Source: Liolophura sinensis (Eukaryota > Mollusca > Polyplacophora > Chitonida > Chitonidae). From it: DNA of 64,000 nucleotides. The stretch is taken from positions 1,428,001 to 1,492,000 of the forward strand of contig NC_088301.1 in assembly GCF_032854445.1 (NCBI RefSeq), given 5' to 3'. A program made the position numbers and the translations under genes. The notes beneath the pieces are model-generated. The model was not told the origin of the DNA and made no database searches. It saw only the letters and a list, made by a program, of their open reading frames with translations. Positions 34,188 through 46,826 of the stretch are shown piece after piece (the stretch's first letter is position 1; each line of letters starts with the position of its first letter).

Positions 34188-34235
34188 GCCGTGAGTTCAA
34201 GTCCAGCTCATGCTGACTTTCTCTCCGGCCGGTGG
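34188..34235 (+). mobile_element. SINE head fragment
   Basis: GTGAGTTCAAGTCCAGCTC then ATGCTGACTTTCTCTCCGG: the B-box-to-body junction of the CACCAATCAAATAAA SINE family. It is cut off after about 48 bp. Confidence 0.5.
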
Positions 34236-34524
34236 TTTTTACTAGAAATAAGACAATATATTTCATATGTTAAGGTATATATTATACCAAATCCTGAGAA
34301 CAATTTAAACCATGGCAGTGTCAATAACTGGGCTTATATAGTGAAGGTCGATGATACATTAGGTAACATGTGTCTTCAAATCATACTGCACTACGCCCAA
34401 TATCATGCATGCCACTTGTCAGGCATGTTCAGTTCCCATGCAGAACTACCTCAGCCACATTTCTGCCATTTCAACATAGGTGACAGACACAGATGTGGAA
34501 CTTCAAGGCAAAACACAATTCCAC

Positions 34525-34640
34525 CTGTGGGGTAAAATTTATTTATTTATTTGATTTGGTGTTTTACCCCCTACTCAAGAATATTTCACTTATACGACAG
34601 AGGCCAGCATTATGGTGGGAGGAAACCGGGGAGGAGTAAA
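34525..34640 (-). mobile_element. SINE tail fragment, reverse orientation
   Basis: TTTATTTATTTGATTTGGTG, CTACTCAAGAATATTTCAC, TTATACGACAGAGGCCAGC, ATTATGGTGGGAGGAAACC. Lies 290 bp from the head fragment at 34188 in opposite orientation. Confidence 0.65.
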
Positions 34641-35939
34641 ACGTCAAAAACATATTTTAGCAAATTTTTAGATCGGGTCAGACACGTGTAAGAAAACTGT
34701 GCACGGCGCCCTTCCTTCAACCATGTCAGAAATCCACTTACTGGGCCGCTAACATGTGGTGGTATTTATGTGTCGGTGGTTAGATTACCCATCCACAATG
34801 ACCGGTACATTCCAAAAAAGAGTTTAAGTTTAGATTCAGCAAGAACAACTGAAGTGGGCCTGTAAGGGTCAAGATACTCTCTATCTCGGATGTACCAACG
34901 TGCTTTGGTTTATGTCTTCCTTCGAAGATGAATGTTGTGGTCATCGTATTTATACAATGTTGTAGCAGAATATTTGCGTTTGAATACTTTGGTCCTTAAA
35001 TACCATATATGGGCCTTCCAGATAGGTTCGTGTAATGCCTCTGGAGACCTGTCTGTATTTGCTAGGACTTTTTCTAAGTGGAAACGAAACAAAAATTTCA
35101 CCGAATTAGAAAAAGCAACAAAGATATCATTGAGGACAAGTGTAATGGTGAAAAGTTGTCACAGGAAAGATCATTCATGGGTTTCTATCACAGAATCAAT
35201 TAAACTCAGGGAAAGGTATCATCATTAGAGAAACCTTGCAATAGAGGAAAGTAAAAATGCAGGTACAGAAAGTAAAAATGACGACAAGAAAGAAACTGCT
35301 TTTGAAAAACAAGAAATACGTCTGACTTGTAGAGAAAATAAGGGAAGATGAGGCTCATTGTCAGAAAGCCAGCGAATCCCTGTTCAGCATAGCGCACACG
35401 GGATTTTCAGATCTCGGTGTCAAATCATCCGGAATACCGGTTACCCGCACATGAACAATATTTGTTGTCCATTTTTGAAGGTTCAAGCGGCGAAAGACGG
35501 TCATATTATGCGTTCAAAGTCATGTGACTCCAAAAAGTTGTATCACAGCCTCGATTTCGTATGTACTCACATGACATTTCCATAGACGCTTACTGGTTGA
35601 TATATACGACTATGATCCCAAAAGATCCAGATTGCTAACAGACGAAGGAAATTTTGTGCCCGCCTCATTTGCCCAAAATTAAACAAGCTGAATGTTTGGA
35701 TCAAATATTCCAGACTCAGGAATTATTTTTGTGGTTACCCGCACGCCAGGAAATTTTGAGGATTTTTTGTTGTCTGGATTAAGAAATCCCATTTCCAACA
35801 ACAAATGTTGTCCGTGTGAGTCCATGTGAGTTGGGCTTAGACAACAAATGTTGTCCGCCCTCGTCATTTTCAAACTGTATCTAATACCGCTTAACCTGGG
35901 GCTAATTACATCAGCATGATGCCTTTATGAACAGTTGCA

Positions 35940-36302
35940 ATTAAAGCGCGACTGAGACACTTGTTTAATTGTTATTTGACATGGAACTCATTCACGGACT
36001 ACGAATTTGAACTTTGATATGGAATTCATGCCTGGAATATTCATTGTCTGCCCGGCATCATTGAAAACTGATGACCGCTTCTCTCTTGCGTGTTACCGGC
36101 TTTAGGCCTACTTCTTATTTGTATAATTTCTTACATACCTTTGTCTTTGGGAGTTAGTGTTAAACGTTGTTTTGGAAATGGATCTTGCGATTATCGACCT
36201 GGAACGCCCTTTAAGGTCTACGAATGGTATATGAATGTCGGACTTGACGCTTATATTTATGATTCCTTCACACATGATAGTCGCTTTGCTTCGCCTAAAT
36301 AG
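35940..36302 (+). repeat. Dispersed unnamed repeat, copy 3 of 4, with a short open frame
   Basis: Shares ATTCATTGTCTG, CATCATTGAAAACTG and GACCGCTTCTCTC with the other copies. Downstream, a frame to TAG at 36300 encodes a hydrophobic leader (LPALGLLLICIISYIPLSLG) and then RCFGNGSCDYRPGTPF. It lacks an in-frame ATG after the upstream stop, so it is not a functional gene as it stands. Copy 1 retains the related ..FRNRSCDR.. stretch. Confidence 0.45.
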
Positions 36303-37329
36303 TTTTTGAAAATCATTATCAGAAAGCTGCTCCACTTAGAACGACTTGGAACTAACCATATATTCCTGCCCATCGAAGTGCCAAATGATTCATCTTTGCC
36401 CTTAAGCGTCATCTGTGCATAGGCCTATAGACCAATGAGTACCGATTTCTTGGATCCACAAAAACAATGAGAAGTGATCAGGAAAAAGGTGAGACTAGCA
36501 GTCAACGCACTGTGCACAACCCCAAAGGACTCGCTCCATTTTTTTAGTTGTTAAGAGCTCTGTCTGCGTGTGTCTGACAAGACAATCTTATATGACAAGA
36601 AAGCGATTGAACTGGTTTTGACAGACACATTTGCAATGCTGTAATATGGGCAATGTCACCAGCAATTTTGTATCATTTTACCCAGAAGAATGCGTTAGCA
36701 GATGTCTATTTACTAGACCATAATGCATCCCAATACACTTGCACTGTTACACTATTCAAACCATGCGCAAGAATAGAAAACGCGCAAAAATGGGTAAAGT
36801 AAAATTGTAAAAGTGAAATGATAAAAATACCACTCTCCAAAATATCACTTTAATTGGGTTATTTCACAAACGTAAACCACAGCCAATAAAACCATTACAA
36901 AACTATTAAACCATGCATTACTTGTTTCCGTTTACTTAAACAAACGCATCGTCAACGTGTTACAACTACAACGCAGATCAATTCAACGCAAATTTATTCT
37001 TAACAAATACCATCCATACCAAAAAAAACAATACAGTCTTGTCATGGATATTTTCCATTCGTGGTATAAGCTCAATAAGAATTACGACAATATTATGACG
37101 AAAACAGTGTGGAATTACCGCTTTTCTACGCTGGCATGACGAACGCTTGTTTCTGATAAGAGGAGCAACTCCGTGTAAACTACACATAAAGAGTTGTCGC
37201 CCCCTGTTTAGCAATTGGCATAATACGCACTAATCTACACCCACGCCCCCTTGTAACGCTCTCGTACAAACTTGAATTACAGACTTGGGTTCACAGTATG
37301 GTTTGATGTGTTTCCTTGCTGATGATCAA

Positions 37330-37706
37330 CTGGAAGTTGTTCGACGACTGTTAACTGATGTGAAAATACATTGTATTCTTCATCAAAGGCGCTTGATGAC
37401 GTCAAGTGACTGAGTGCTTGAGGTTTCATATGACGACGAAGGAGTCTTTCAAGTGCATGTAATGTGCCTTCTTGTTGCAGGACTGATTCCACCGCTCTTT
37501 TATCCAGTGCTGCCGAAGGCCAATAAACCACTCGGCCCAAGTCATTATACTGATACGGGTCAAAGAGTCGTTGCACTATCCCCTTAATGCTGAGCCCCAA
37601 GCGTTAGGCCCTACAAGTTCTTCTTTTAAGGTGTGACCCTACCCATAATTGACCCTGAATCTAGCGCCTCCCAAAGCGGACGCTCTACAAACTGTGCTAT
37701 CGGGGC
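37330..37706 (-). mobile_element. tRNA-headed SINE, second copy, reverse orientation
   Basis: Aligns with 17597-17960. Minus-strand head GCCCCGATAGCACAGTTTG, TAGAGCGTCCGC, then GGGGATAGTGCAACGACTC, GACCCGTATCAGTATAATG, AAAGAGCGGTGGAATC, AACAAGAAGGCACATTAC and CGTCGTCATATGAAACC. The A-box and B-box regions resemble a tRNA, but there is no intact cloverleaf. Confidence 0.75.
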
Positions 37707-37849
37707 AGGTAAATGACGTCGAAATTGCTCCAATTGTTCGGGAATCTCGCTCTGCACCATATGTAGGTGTCATGATTGTTCGAACGGTATTTATACATGG
37801 CTGGCAAAATCGTCCGAACGCTATTTATACCTAACATATATTCTGCCCA

Positions 37850-37955
37850 CAGATGTTCTGTACAAAAACCCCACCATAATGTTGGCAGCCTTCGTATAAG
37901 TAAAATATTATTGAGCACGGTGTAAAAATTCAATCAAAAAATTAAATAAATAGCC
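37850..37955 (+). mobile_element. SINE tail fragment
   Basis: CCCCACCATAATGTTGGC, TTCGTATAAGTAAAATATT, GAGCACGGTGTAAAAATTC and an AAATTAAATAAATA tail; the 3' part of the CACCAATCAAATAAA family. Confidence 0.6.
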
Positions 37956-38394
37956 ACTAGCGTATATGAGTGCATGTGGAATAATAAGGGCTATCTTATC
38001 AGAGATGGACGAGGGCACCAATAAATAGCTGAGGCTCTCGTACGTTGTTTTACATGTACCTTACAGATGTAATCAGAGTAACCGACTGCCTTCTCACCTA
38101 GATTTCCTCTGATCTTTTATATTATTTATCATCATATAGTCAGTCAATAGATCACTCTCAGTTGTACAGATAATGCGTCATTTCGTCGAAACTCGATCTC
38201 AAGCACAAGGTTATGAAACTAGATTTTACTGACGAAATGAGATGCGGACAAAAAAGAAATCTGTTGGAACTCGACCAAAATTTTGTAAAGAGCAAGCATG
38301 ACCTTACCGACAGCGTCATAGTCCTATAGCCCATGTCAGCTTTCATCCTTTCACAAAATATGTAGAACATATAACTCAGCTACGTTCAGGTCAA

Positions 38395-38545
38395 ACAACC
38401 AGAACTAAGACAGTATGATAAGTAAGAAATTAGAACGTATTCAAAGAGAAGCAGTTAACAGTTTTCAATGATGATGGAATAATGAATCAGATCAAAATCT
38501 GAATCGTGTACCATGCTAGTTTATCTGTTTGCTGCTGATTGATTC
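38395..38545 (-). repeat. Dispersed unnamed repeat, copy 4 of 4, inverted
   Basis: On the minus strand it reads CTAGCATGGTACACG, then TTTTGATCTGATTC, CATCATCATTGAAAACTG, TTAACTGCTTCTCTTTG and TCTAATTTCTTAC, matching copies 1-3 in the same order. Confidence 0.55.
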
Positions 38546-39232
38546 AACTCGATGAAAATACAGTTCCTGGAATCTCAAATGTACAAAAGCTGTTTTGTGG
38601 TTAATTTTACTCGAGCCCTGAAAGTCCGACGGGTCTAACTTACAGTGCAATGCCGCAAAAATAAGGATTTAAATTGAACATGGTACACCCTATCAGATCA
38701 GCATAAGTATGGGCCACAGGCTGAGCTCCGATGTTATATTCGCTAGGCCATTAAGCACACAGTTGGTTGGTTTTAAAGATCATTACTTTTATATCAGAAA
38801 CATTTACAGTAAACAAGACAGGCGTCTAACTGGAATATCTGTCTATAGGTAGTGGAACTGCCGGTGGAAGCCCGATTGGAATTTAAGTCGGTAAAATAAT
38901 GTATTACGTGTTTGTATTGTAATGCTTTGTAGTGGTCGAAAAAGATTGTGCACTGCACGGTGTATGTGAGTAAATGTGGGAGTGCACGCTTGCTAAAGCA
39001 CATCACATCAAACTGATTAACAACATGTAACTAATCAAAACGGATGCTGAAGCATACAAAACAAAATAGAAACAGAATCTGGCCGATCCATAACAAGCCG
39101 GCATCATAGGGGTGGAATGTGCTGCACCTGATTTACTCTCTACCTTTCATTTTACTGCCTATTGATATACATAGTAGTTGTGCTCATAGCTATTGACGTT
39201 AGCTGCATTTCCATTTCACCACTGTTCCAGTG

Positions 39233-41518
39233 ATGGCGGGCAAAGAATGGCCTTCCGCCAGAACGATTGCAGGCTTATGGCTGATCTTCTTCGTTCCTGC
39301 AGACGGGCTATTTTGGCCGTTTCTACAGGAAGTTCGCCCTTATGACATTCGCCCTAACACGAACCAAGCATTACCAAATTCGGATGAAATTAAGCCAGCA
39401 TTTAAGAAAACCGATCCACTCCATCAGCCAAGTCATCTGAGTAGCCAAGAGTCTGGTGCATCTGATCAACACCATGGTCATCAACATAATGGTTACCAAC
39501 ATCCGCACCATCTTCCGGATAGTGATATAGAACAGTCATACCACCGACCGGACAGTGGCGTCCAACATCCACACCATCCTCCGGATAGTGATATAGAACA
39601 GTCATACCACCGACCGGACAGTGGCGTCCAACATCCACACCATCCTCCGGATAGTGATATAGAACAGTCATACCACCGACCGGACAGTGGTGTCCAATAT
39701 CCACGCCATCCTCCGGATAGTGATATAGAACAGTCATACCACCGACCGGACAGTGGTGTCCAACATCCACACCATCCTCCGGATAGTGATATAGAACAGT
39801 CATACCACCGACCGGACAGTGGTGCCCAACATCCACACCATCCTCCGGATAGTGATATAGAACAGTCATACCACCGACCGGACAATGGTGTCCAACAAAC
39901 ACACCACCAGCCGCACAGTGGTGTCCAACAAACATACCACCAGCCGGATAGTAGTACCCAAGATCAACGTCATCAATTAGAAAGTGGTGTTCACCAACCA
40001 TACCAGCAAACACATATGACTGAGAGTCCTCGTGCGTACGAGAGTGCTTCTGCCCAACTGGACCAACGTTCTCACAGAACCGATGGTAATCGTCAACAAC
40101 CTTACCGTGAAACAGGCAGCCGTTACAAAAGACCATACTACCAAACCGGTACAGAGCGTTCTCACCAGCAACCTCAAACGGAAAGTGCTGCTCAGCGTCC
40201 CCAACATCGATCTAGTAGTCACATCAAAAGTGCTTACGGAAATGTTCACCATGAACTCCAAGGTACATACCCGCAAATTTATGGTTTACATAGGGATCCC
40301 TATTACCGGACCAATTTATATCCCCAAAGGTCGGACCGCCTGCCAGACAGTCGACTATTCCACCAGTCCAGAGGTGGATGGGAAAATACCGGCGATATTG
40401 TTCGTGACCATTATGACAATGCAGAACCTGTACATTACATGAAGCGCCAAAGGCTTTCAGGCCGCCGCTTATATCCTCACCAACGGAGAGGTGTTACTAC
40501 GAGATATTCATTTGGCAACTCGAGAGATTCTGTGTCTGATCACAACAAAGACGGTGATTCCGAAGGAAGTCTTCACCCCCGGGCCAACACTGATCTCCCT
40601 AAGGGTTCTCGGGATGCTGTTCGCCCTCACGGGCAACGCTGGATTCAATCAGTTCATAGAAGTCGTGAGGTTCCACAAGAGAGAGAGGAGGATATGTCTT
40701 GGGGACTTGGGCGTTCGGCCCAGGATCCATCCTCACAGAAGATACAAGATGTATATTTGCCTGAACAAGGGTCACCAATGACAGAAAGTTTTAGAAGTAA
40801 CCAACATGTTCAGCGAAACGAAAGAGTGGACAAGATGCGACGATACAGGCCTCATCTGATGAGGGGCCCTTCACCGATGCACGAACTTTTAGGCGAGCGG
40901 GTAATGAAGTCTTCCAGCAATTCCCAGGCAGTTAAAGATGACTACATTTCGGCAAGGGCCTCTTCTGAAGGGGGTATAAGCCTGGATCAGGAGAAAAGGG
41001 CACATCCTGATACCAAGGTGTCGTCCTCTTCAAATCCTGGGCTACGAAAACGTGGCTACGTCTTTCCGCAATGGCCCAAGTACCCAAGGTCGAATTTACG
41101 TCTTAACACCCCCGCCGAGGACTCGGAGCCTGTTGATGACGTCACCAAGAACCCAGTTGAAGATTTGCCTTACGTGTCGCACAAAGGTGGGGCAGAGATA
41201 CCCTTCAGGGGCACAGGTCTAGTTGATATTCTGACACCCTCAGAGAAGCCCACCAAGCATGTTCCAGAAAGTCGAAGACCTTCCCCACGAAGGTTTAAGG
41301 GCATCTTGCATTATCTGTCGGCGAGACACCCCAATAAAGGCACAGCAGACGAAAACCCGTACAAAACACAAATCAACCTCCACAGGCCATTTCTTCATCT
41401 CCCTAACCAGCCTTCAGCTCATCAGGATGTAACTCAACCGCCTGAGACGACAGAGGGTGTGGATCCTGAGGGCCTCCGCCACTACTATAATATACCAGGT
41501 TTGACAATCCATTGTTAG
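39233..41518 (+). CDS. LFWP family gene 2: secreted His-rich 11-residue-repeat protein, 761 aa
   Basis: The start is the ATG at 39233 (G at -3 and +4, good context). Residues 1-25 are a signal peptide ending ADG; the mature chain begins LFWPFLQEVRPYDIRP. Residues about 93-246 contain six 22-residue units, each two 11-mers (PDSDIEQSYHR and PDSGVQHPHHP), then diverged 11-mers (PDSSTQDQRHQ, LESGVHQPYQQ) very close to those of gene 1. The remainder is basic, rich in Arg, Tyr, Gln and Ser, with dibasic sites such as LRKRGY that could be convertase targets. The frame ends TAG at 41518. A weak donor CCAG|GTTTGA shortly before it would leave phase 1, the same phase as gene 3 exon 1, so further exons cannot be excluded; an AATAAA 334 nt downstream favours an end here. 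Confidence 0.88.
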   Translation: MAGKEWPSARTIAGLWLIFFVPADGLFWPFLQEVRPYDIRPNTNQALPNSDEIKPAFKKTDPLHQPSHLSSQESGASDQHHGHQHNGYQHPHHLPDSDIEQSYHRPDSGVQHPHHPPDSDIEQSYHRPDSGVQHPHHPPDSDIEQSYHRPDSGVQYPRHPPDSDIEQSYHRPDSGVQHPHHPPDSDIEQSYHRPDSGAQHPHHPPDSDIEQSYHRPDNGVQQTHHQPHSGVQQTYHQPDSSTQDQRHQLESGVHQPYQQTHMTESPRAYESASAQLDQRSHRTDGNRQQPYRETGSRYKRPYYQTGTERSHQQPQTESAAQRPQHRSSSHIKSAYGNVHHELQGTYPQIYGLHRDPYYRTNLYPQRSDRLPDSRLFHQSRGGWENTGDIVRDHYDNAEPVHYMKRQRLSGRRLYPHQRRGVTTRYSFGNSRDSVSDHNKDGDSEGSLHPRANTDLPKGSRDAVRPHGQRWIQSVHRSREVPQEREEDMSWGLGRSAQDPSSQKIQDVYLPEQGSPMTESFRSNQHVQRNERVDKMRRYRPHLMRGPSPMHELLGERVMKSSSNSQAVKDDYISARASSEGGISLDQEKRAHPDTKVSSSSNPGLRKRGYVFPQWPKYPRSNLRLNTPAEDSEPVDDVTKNPVEDLPYVSHKGGAEIPFRGTGLVDILTPSEKPTKHVPESRRPSPRRFKGILHYLSARHPNKGTADENPYKTQINLHRPFLHLPNQPSAHQDVTQPPETTEGVDPEGLRHYYNIPGLTIHC
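39508..39970 (+). repeat. Coding 66-bp repeat of LFWP gene 2
   Basis: Six 66-bp (2 x 33) units, nearly identical in DNA, with synonymous and few replacement changes (for example GGCGTC/GGTGTC), then two or three diverged 33-bp units. The long antisense frames here come from the unit length. Confidence 0.92.
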
Positions 41519-41851
41519 GGCTTCATCCAGTCGTAGGCACGTGCTGTTAATTGTCTCGACAAAAACATTCAGTGGTGGTATATCTGAATTAAATATATCG
41601 GTGGTAATTCTCCATAGTGACCTGTATGTTGAAAGTTTGAAAAAAAGGATACTGTACTACTGATACTGTACGGCTTTAGTTTTCATTGATAAAATATAGC
41701 GTTATGTCTAAGCGTTTAGTTCTAGTCAGTGCTAAGAAGAACCTATCTAAGGAGGAGACCACCTTTAAATGTAGTACGCACCATTTTGATGGTCAGTTCA
41801 TGCTCATTCCAAATATGGTTTTCATGATGTGTTTTGTACATTTTTACTGGG

Positions 41852-41857
41852 AATAAA
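41852..41857 (+). promoter_or_regulatory. Candidate polyadenylation signal AATAAA of LFWP gene 2
   Basis: AATAAA followed by TTG and a run of A, 334 nt after the stop. Confidence 0.45.
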
Positions 41858-41899
41858 TTGAAAAAAAAAAACAATGAGGTTCCACGGTGGACTTTTTGG

Positions 41900-44800
41900 A
41901 CTATGTTGTACAGACTGAAGCATTTTGCAACTTTTCATTTTCCTTTCTGTTGCTGAACAGACTCATACTTTTGTATTTGCAATTAGATGCGGATATAGAT
42001 ACATGTATACTGGTGTTAAAACATAGCACGGGAGGGCGTTTAGCAGCTAAAATGAATAGTTGACGTCACAGAGATACCTTTATTTAAAGGTGGTCTGTTC
42101 TTTAATGCTGTCTGTGTCTGTTCTTTACAGGGCGATTGGTAAAACTGGAAAATTTGCCCATAGCATGTTTCCGTACAATATCATTGAAATCCAACCCCGA
42201 GTCGTGTTCAGCACGAGTTAAATATAAGCTAGTCAAAAAGAAAGGAAGAAAGTTAAAACACAAGGGCCCTAAAAGAAAGTTGCAACTAAAAACTGGGTAA
42301 TTAACTATTTTTCTAATTTTCTGAGAACCGTTAGTATGTTTATACGTGTGGAAACTGTACACTGTCAGAAATGTTACGTTGACATACACCTTAGATTACT
42401 ATAGACGTTACTTCATATATTGTTATGTTAATGATACCAATGAATGTGTTTAATGGACTTAGTGTGGTCATTTTAATTCACACATGCTATTATCGTCATT
42501 AATTTGATACCATTGTTGCTTTTTTTCCACCATCCAATATATGTCTTGAGCGTTACCAATTAACCATTATAAGACACTCTTGTGAAATAAGAGCCTGCAA
42601 ATCTTTTAAGAGTTTAAGTTAGTGTCAATTTGGCAGCAATTTCATCTTAATTATGACGAGCTAACACCTCTCAAAAATAGTTTCTGTAAAAGAAAAGACA
42701 ACTCCCAAAACATGTCTAAGGTTTCTGTTTTTGGCATCCGTAATGTTTTTACGATATTTTGTGCGCCGAAACAGCCTTCACATTGACTAACGGACCACAT
42801 ATGTAGTTACAAGTTTACAACATGACATGGTTATCCCGAAAGAGGTACAGCTTTTGCTTGTTCTTCCATCTTCAGGGCTATGTAGTTTCTTAACACAAAA
42901 ATCGCCAAAAAATGAAATTGTTTTGCTACAGGGATTACAGACAATGAGTTCTCATTTCATATATAACTGATTTGAGAGTTTTCTTTCTTCTGTATGTCTC
43001 GGTCATGTGTTTGGTTCATACGAAACAGAAACTGTACCGGTGCCAAGTAACTATTTATACTAACGTGCACAATAATTCAATATGACTGGGCTATACAGAG
43101 CTGGCGTTCCCATAAAAGCTTGCAATGCTCTTTGTAGCACAAGAAATTTGTCCTCGCCGTGATGCTGAAATGAACAGGGTTGCAAGAAAAGTTCTCCGTG
43201 TGTGGTATGGCATGCGTGACAAACACGTTTACGATTAAACCAAGATGGCGATTAGTAGAGAGACATTAATGGAATTCAATACTACAGTCTTTGTAGACTC
43301 ATGTGAGTAGAATATAGTAGATATTACGATATTTCTCTCCATCATGCAAATTTTGTGACTGTTAAACGATCTGGGAATACATTTGCCAATGTCAAGCTCG
43401 TATAGTGACACAACTGTATAAAACTATATGCTACTATCAGAAGATGGGATGTGTTTTGAAAATAAACGATAATAAGACCTTAACTTCAGAGAAATAGAGA
43501 GCCCCATTTGCTTTGTTGCTTTTGCCGCCTCACCATTTCCAAGGTGGAAACTGGAAGACGCAGGATAACGTGCGTGTCTAGAAGGTGAATATATATTATG
43601 TTAATAATTTACCATTTAAACTGATTGGAGAAAAGTTTTTTTTTTCTTTATGCAACAATATGCTTCTGTATTAATATAGACAAACCTAGATGTCGAAAAG
43701 AATATTTATTAATCATATTAATTTGTATCGAAGTCTGCAAGTATCATTCAATGTTCATTTTGACATTTATTAGTTGTGGTATTTGTCATTTTACAAAATG
43801 TCTCTTTCTTAGCACACGACAAATCATACGTGTGTCAAGCCCTGTATCAAAAGAGCGCTTTTTATGTGTTTTTTCCTGAGGTTTATTGGCTTTATTAATG
43901 CATGTATAGATTTAAATGGAAATTGCATTTCATTTTTGAAACTTGCTGCCTCATCTGTTTCATCGAGGTATATTTTTGTAGATATAAATAGATATTTCTG
44001 AGATATTGTCAAACAAGATTAACACTGGACAACAACGACTACTAAATTAACTGGTAAGAAATTATGATAGATAAAGTATGTCAAGATATGGACAGAGTGG
44101 CACCTATAAGGGTAAGACTTTTGAATATCTCTTTTCCTATACACCGACACTACTGGGTGTGATAGTGCTCACCGAGTTGACATCTTTTTGACGAATTATT
44201 GCTGATTTCTGGACGTATGGAATACAGCTCATTTTAGTATTGATGCATTTCGTGCCGAATCTTCATTAGCACGTTTGCTAATTTTTAAGATAAACGTAAG
44301 TATTTAAGGTAATAAATATTTAGATATTCTACTTTTTAATTGTGAGTTTGGAGTATATGAATTATCGCTGATTAACTACTAATTATTTATGTAAATTTAT
44401 AAAAATAAATTTCAGATAAAAATTTTAAAAAATCGGACATAAACTGACTTGCGAGTGTCAGCATCAGGAACAAATACTTGGAATAAATGCTTCTGATCTT
44501 GCCCCGCTGTGTGTTTGTGGAATGGCTGTCGAATAGTTTTACATAGCTGTTTGTTTGTTTCACATTTCCTTCGGTTATACGGTATCGTTTGTAACTGGAA
44601 TGTCCATGTTCGGAATGTACGCATAGTGGCTGACCTCGGTTGGTTATTGTTAGATGCTCAGCAGGAGTGGATAGACCGAACACTAGACGGCCTTGTGTAC
44701 GTTCATGATGTCAGAAGGGGGCGTGTTTCTCTTGGCACTGGATTCCATTGACTTACAAGGCTGACACAAGGAGTCATAATCTAAATAACACTGAAAGCGA

Positions 44801-45425
44801 CATTACATCGCAAGCAAGCAACAAAACGATTTATGTTGCCGTCGCACTCTCTGACCCTTGACTAATGAAGATAATTTGATAGAAAAAAGTGTCGAAAAAA
44901 GAAATAGTATACTCTTCTGTACAATAATATCAGTGATAAATATGATGGGTGCGATTAACCATAGGATCTGTCAAAACCTATCAGCTCTCCTAATATGTAT
45001 TTTATTCTCCAGAATCCACCTTGCCTTTATAATCCATTCTTGTGTATGATCTTCTATACTCATAAGCTATACCCAAATCACAACAGATCACCATATTTAG
45101 GAATTATTCCATGTCAGCTACAATAAGTAACACATTTAAAGCAATGGATATACATATACAAGATCCACCAAAATGATGAGACTATACTTAAACATACCTT
45201 ATTCCACTGTTGCTGGACTGGCATGTGTATCCTTCTGAAAGAGAAGTTGAGTAGATGTGTGCGTCTGTCTGTTTTGATAAGAAAGGTAATGTTGATTACC
45301 AAAGGCTATGAGTTTTTCCATATTGGCGGAGATACTGTGAAAACTAAAAAAAAGCCAAATTGAGTAATACACAGAAGCTAAGTTTTTCCGGCCTTTTCCC
45401 GATTTTAACAGATTACAAACCAATC
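41900..45425. other. Intergenic AT-rich stretch, no gene recognised
   Basis: No frame above about 100 codons, no repeat array and no mobile element that I can name. Exons of the gene 3-type globular domain were looked for on the + strand and not found. Confidence 0.35.
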
Positions 45426-45427
45426 TA

Positions 45428-46203
45428 TGACTGATTCAGTGAATATAGCCTCGATGAACTGTCGAAGATTAGGAGACGTCCAAAAAAGAAGGGATTATTT
45501 GAAGGGATTTCAAAAAAAAGAATTTTTCAATTATATGTTTACAGGACACCCATAGCGACTCAAATTATGGCGACATTCTTAAAAGGGAATGGGAATACGA
45601 TGCCTGGGTAAGCCCTCACAGCTCTCAATAAAGAGGTGTAATTATATTGTTCAATCGAAATTTTGACTACAAGATCAAAGACGTAGATATTGACCCAAAT
45701 GGTAACTATATTCTAATGAACCTAGATATACATGACATACCTGTAACTCTCTGCAGTTTGTACCAAATACTGACAAACCTTCTTTCTATAATCATATTAA
45801 TAATAAAATAAAGCAAATTGGAAATCCGTCTGATATAATCTGTGGGGACTGGAATTTAGTTATCGACCCTCAAAAAGACACATACAATTACCAGCATCTA
45901 AATAACCCTACGGCAAGAACTAAAGTGTTGAATTTGATAAATGGGAATGAATATATAGATGTTTGGAGGACAATGCATGAACATGACAGACGATATACAT
46001 GGAGACACAAGAACCCCCAAAAACAAGCTAGACTAGATTTTTTCTTAGTATCTGATGACATTTTTAATATATCTACACAAGCAGAAATTATTCCAGGATA
46101 CAGTAGCGATCACTCCGCAATAACATTGAAATGTAAGTTCATAAATTGTGAACGTGACAAAGACTACTGGAAATTAAACTGTTCATCATTGTTAAAAGAC
46201 TAA
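45428..46203 (+). pseudogene. LINE endonuclease domain, broken
   Basis: Begins with MTDSVNIASMNCRRLG (the SxNxRGL-type start of APE endonucleases), shifts frame after the first 45 codons, then reads LVIDPQKDTYNYQHL, RYTWRHKNPQKQARLDFFLV and GYSSDHSAITLKC. The GDWN, R-x-DFFL and SDH catalytic and structural motifs are visible, but the frame is interrupted several times before 45840. Confidence 0.8.
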
Positions 46204-46826
46204 GCATATATCGATTTAGTCAAAAATATTATTGACGAAACATTAGATGAATACAGTCCTATAATATACAACAGAGACAATTTAAAAAATATTCCTAAAG
46301 ATCGAATACAGCTTTGCATCAGTGATCAATTATTTTTAGAAATATTGCTAATGAAAATAAGAGGAGAAACAATTAAATATTCGTCAAGAAAACGGAAAGA
46401 AGAAAGGATAAGAGAAACACAAATGGAAAAGCAAATTGAAGAAATAGATAAGGAAATTCAAACAAATTTTATCAATGAAACAGATTCGACGCTAGATGAA
46501 CTCAATAACTTTAAAATAGAATATCAAAAGCTGAAAGAAAAAGAAATAGATGGATTACTTATTAGGTCAAATGCAAGAAAGATCGAACAAGGAGAAAAAC
46601 CGACAAAATATTTTTAGCTATGGAAAAAAGGAATTACACAAACAAACTTATCTCAAAACTAACACTTGACGATGGGAAAGAAATATACCAAACGGCAGAT
46701 ACTCTGGGGGCACAGATAAATTATTATTCTAATCTGTATACAAAAGCGGTAGGAGAGGGAAAAAAACCTTAGGGGACGCCTTCAGGACATAAAACTAGAT
46801 AGACTCCTAGAAATAATTTTAAAAAA

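Larger units (their letters stand above)
31600..39232. other. Intergenic, repeats only, between LFWP genes 1 and 2
   Basis: Apart from the SINEs, the MITE and the dispersed repeats listed separately, I find no exon-like frame with splice signals. Frames of 60-130 codons here look random. Confidence 0.35.

Noticed and set aside
36090-36302. Small secreted peptide gene
   Set aside because: The leader and Cys-containing stretch look attractive, but no ATG exists in frame after the stop at 36072. Kept only as part of a dispersed repeat.
39402-40136. 244-codon minus-strand frame opposite LFWP gene 2
   Set aside because: Antisense shadow of the 66-bp coding repeats. The plus frame has the signal peptide and the LFWP motif.
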